Shown: piece by piece, positions 62,501 to 64,000 of the stretch
Layout of the letters: every line of letters starts with the position of its first letter
How positions within the stretch are numbered: position 1 is the first letter of the stretch
NCBI GenBank assembly: GCA_023653785.1
Contig: JAMKCH010051437.1
Location: 124,001 to 188,000, forward strand
Reading direction: 5' to 3'
DNA from: Ophioderma brevispina
Lineage: Eukaryota > Echinodermata > Ophiuroidea > Amphilepidida > Ophiodermatidae
Length of the DNA: 64,000 nucleotides
Notes under the pieces: model-generated
The model's database searches: none
Told to the model about the DNA's origin: nothing
Seen by the model: the letters and a program-made list of their open reading frames with translations, nothing else
Made by a program: the position numbers and the translations under genes

Positions 62501-64000
62501 GGCCCTCCTCAAAGGCATTTTGTTTCGTTGAAAAACACTTTTTAAATTAATATGGCAACTAGCCAATTGAGGGAATATATTCACAGAATTCTTATTTAGA
62601 AGTCTTGCAGTTTATCATTCGTTAATTTAAAGATGTCAGCTCAAATTTAATCTTTGATCATCCTTTTCAGATAGGGAAATTGAGTAGATATCTTTGAAGC
62701 CAATCTTTATGGACTACATTGCACCAATAGACGCCATTCTCGCCATAGCCGCTTTGTGACAAAAGCAAATCTTGGGTGGCTCCTCAGACCAGTTGCTATA
62801 ATATGTGCATATCAATGTCCGTACTTCAAATTTGACACAAATGTTTCTCTGCATGCAGCAATTGCAGCCAGCCATGCAACCCTTATTCCAAAATGTGGGA
62901 GTATTTTATTTAGGAACGGAAATGGATTATGTGGACTGTGATTAATTTGAATGTGGAGATTGGCTGGGGTATGTTCAAACAAAATGATATTATGTAAAAA
63001 GCCTCATTTGATTTTTTGCACGGACATAATTAATGAAAGTAAACTATGTTGCTATTCACAGATGAATTTTCGCGACAGACATCTGTCAAATTACATCAGA
63101 TGCACTGTTAGTCGTATTATTGTCTCCTACTATTGTCACAACTTTTATTAGACTAATTAGCATATTACCAAGATTTGCTCACTATTATACTGTGTGACAC
63201 AGGCGTAGGCGTGTATATGCATGTCGTGTGGTGCTTGGTGCTAATATCTACCAAGAATCATACATCATTAATTATTATATATGATATGCTAGTTGAATCG
63301 ATGACACCTAATACCAGCATTATCTTATTATGACTTGTGACAGTGTTAGTACTTAAATAAGTAAATGTTTACTACCCATGGGATAGTACTTGTCAGTTCC
63401 AGTTCACAGCTTCAGCCTTGGCTCATTTTACTTGCCATGTTTTTCTTCCTTCATGATATTGCATACTGAATGATGCATGGTAGTGCAAAGAATATCAAGA
63501 ATAAACTTTAAATGCTTATTAACATCAGCAAGGCTCTTGCTTACTTCCAAGAAGACAGTGTCCTGCCACCTACTCACTCATGTGCCCACAGATTCCATGA
63601 CAATTTCTTGTTTTTATGTTGAACATTAAAGCCTTCTGAGTAAATTGGTGCTCCTCCACATCTGCCTTTGTGAGGAATATGGTTTATGAAATGGGTAGGA
63701 GTTAGAACAACCTATTCTGTAGGGTTGTGGGAGTAGTTTGCCTGAAGGTATGTTAAAGGGAGACATACGTACTGTATATAAGGTTTTGCTAAATTTCTCA
63801 AATTTCAGTGCTCTTTTTTAAAGTAGAGCGTGTTGGAATTGATAAAGCAATTGAATATATGCCGATCTGTTGACTGGTGGGTTAAGGTCTAAAACATTCA
63901 GTTGGATATCAACTTCATTAAAGTGGTTAGCGTTATATATCCACCCAGGTGTATAAAGTATACATCGGATAGAAGTGATCAAAAAATAACATCAGCTTTG
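59591..64000. other. No gene seen
   Basis: Non-coding apart from a tRNA-like fragment at about 61885-61935. No exon matching the remaining ADAR deaminase was recognised. Confidence 0.5.
61885..61935 (-). repeat. tRNA-like 5' fragment
   Basis: On the minus strand 'tagccgcatagctcagtcgg' carries an A box (TAGCTCAGTCGG at 61907-61918), followed by 'gcctgcttgcaa', as in an anticodon arm. No B box follows, so it is a partial tRNA-derived repeat. Confidence 0.5.

Overview
The window looks like intron and intergenic DNA from a large, AT-rich invertebrate genome. The one protein-coding exon I can support encodes an ADAR2-type (ADARB1-like) RNA editase very close to the vertebrate protein. That similarity, the many short TTAA-flanked elements, a CR1/L2-type LINE and tRNA-derived repeats suggest an invertebrate deuterostome such as an echinoderm or hemichordate. 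This placement is inference, and I cannot name a species.

Layout. Positions 1-1800 hold a decayed element with a Crypton-like N-terminal coding remnant and a long terminal palindrome, interrupted by a 5'-truncated LINE. From 1800 to 32568 there is no convincing gene. This stretch holds a 125-130 bp tandem duplication (4738-4985), a MITE inserted inside an older member of its own family (7614-8222), other MITEs (16015, 17567, 20215), a possible LINE fragment (24541-24680) and a second, inverted copy of the Crypton-like element (24880-26000). The single large ADAR exon is 32569-34120, with a clear acceptor before it and a perfect donor after it.

The 30 kb after the exon holds no further exon I can recognise. 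It contains a long hairpin element 490 bp beyond the donor (34613-34796), a palindromic MITE (35666-35854), a degenerate G-rich minisatellite (39285-40215), a CpG-rich patch with a TATA box (40840-41220), a homopolymer-rich stretch (41460-42845), further terminal-inverted-repeat elements (44505-45257, 48635-49074, 49781-50313), tRNA-like SINE pieces and a nearly exact 400 bp duplication (53917-54955).

How the parts may work together. The exon supplies both double-stranded-RNA-binding domains and most of the deaminase catalytic centre. The rest of the deaminase must lie on exons not found here. The surrounding DNA is rich in elements that would fold into long double-stranded RNA, the substrate of ADAR. 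The 34613-34796 hairpin in the enzyme's own downstream intron is the most attractive candidate for self-editing or autoregulation. This is a hypothesis that RNA data could test directly.
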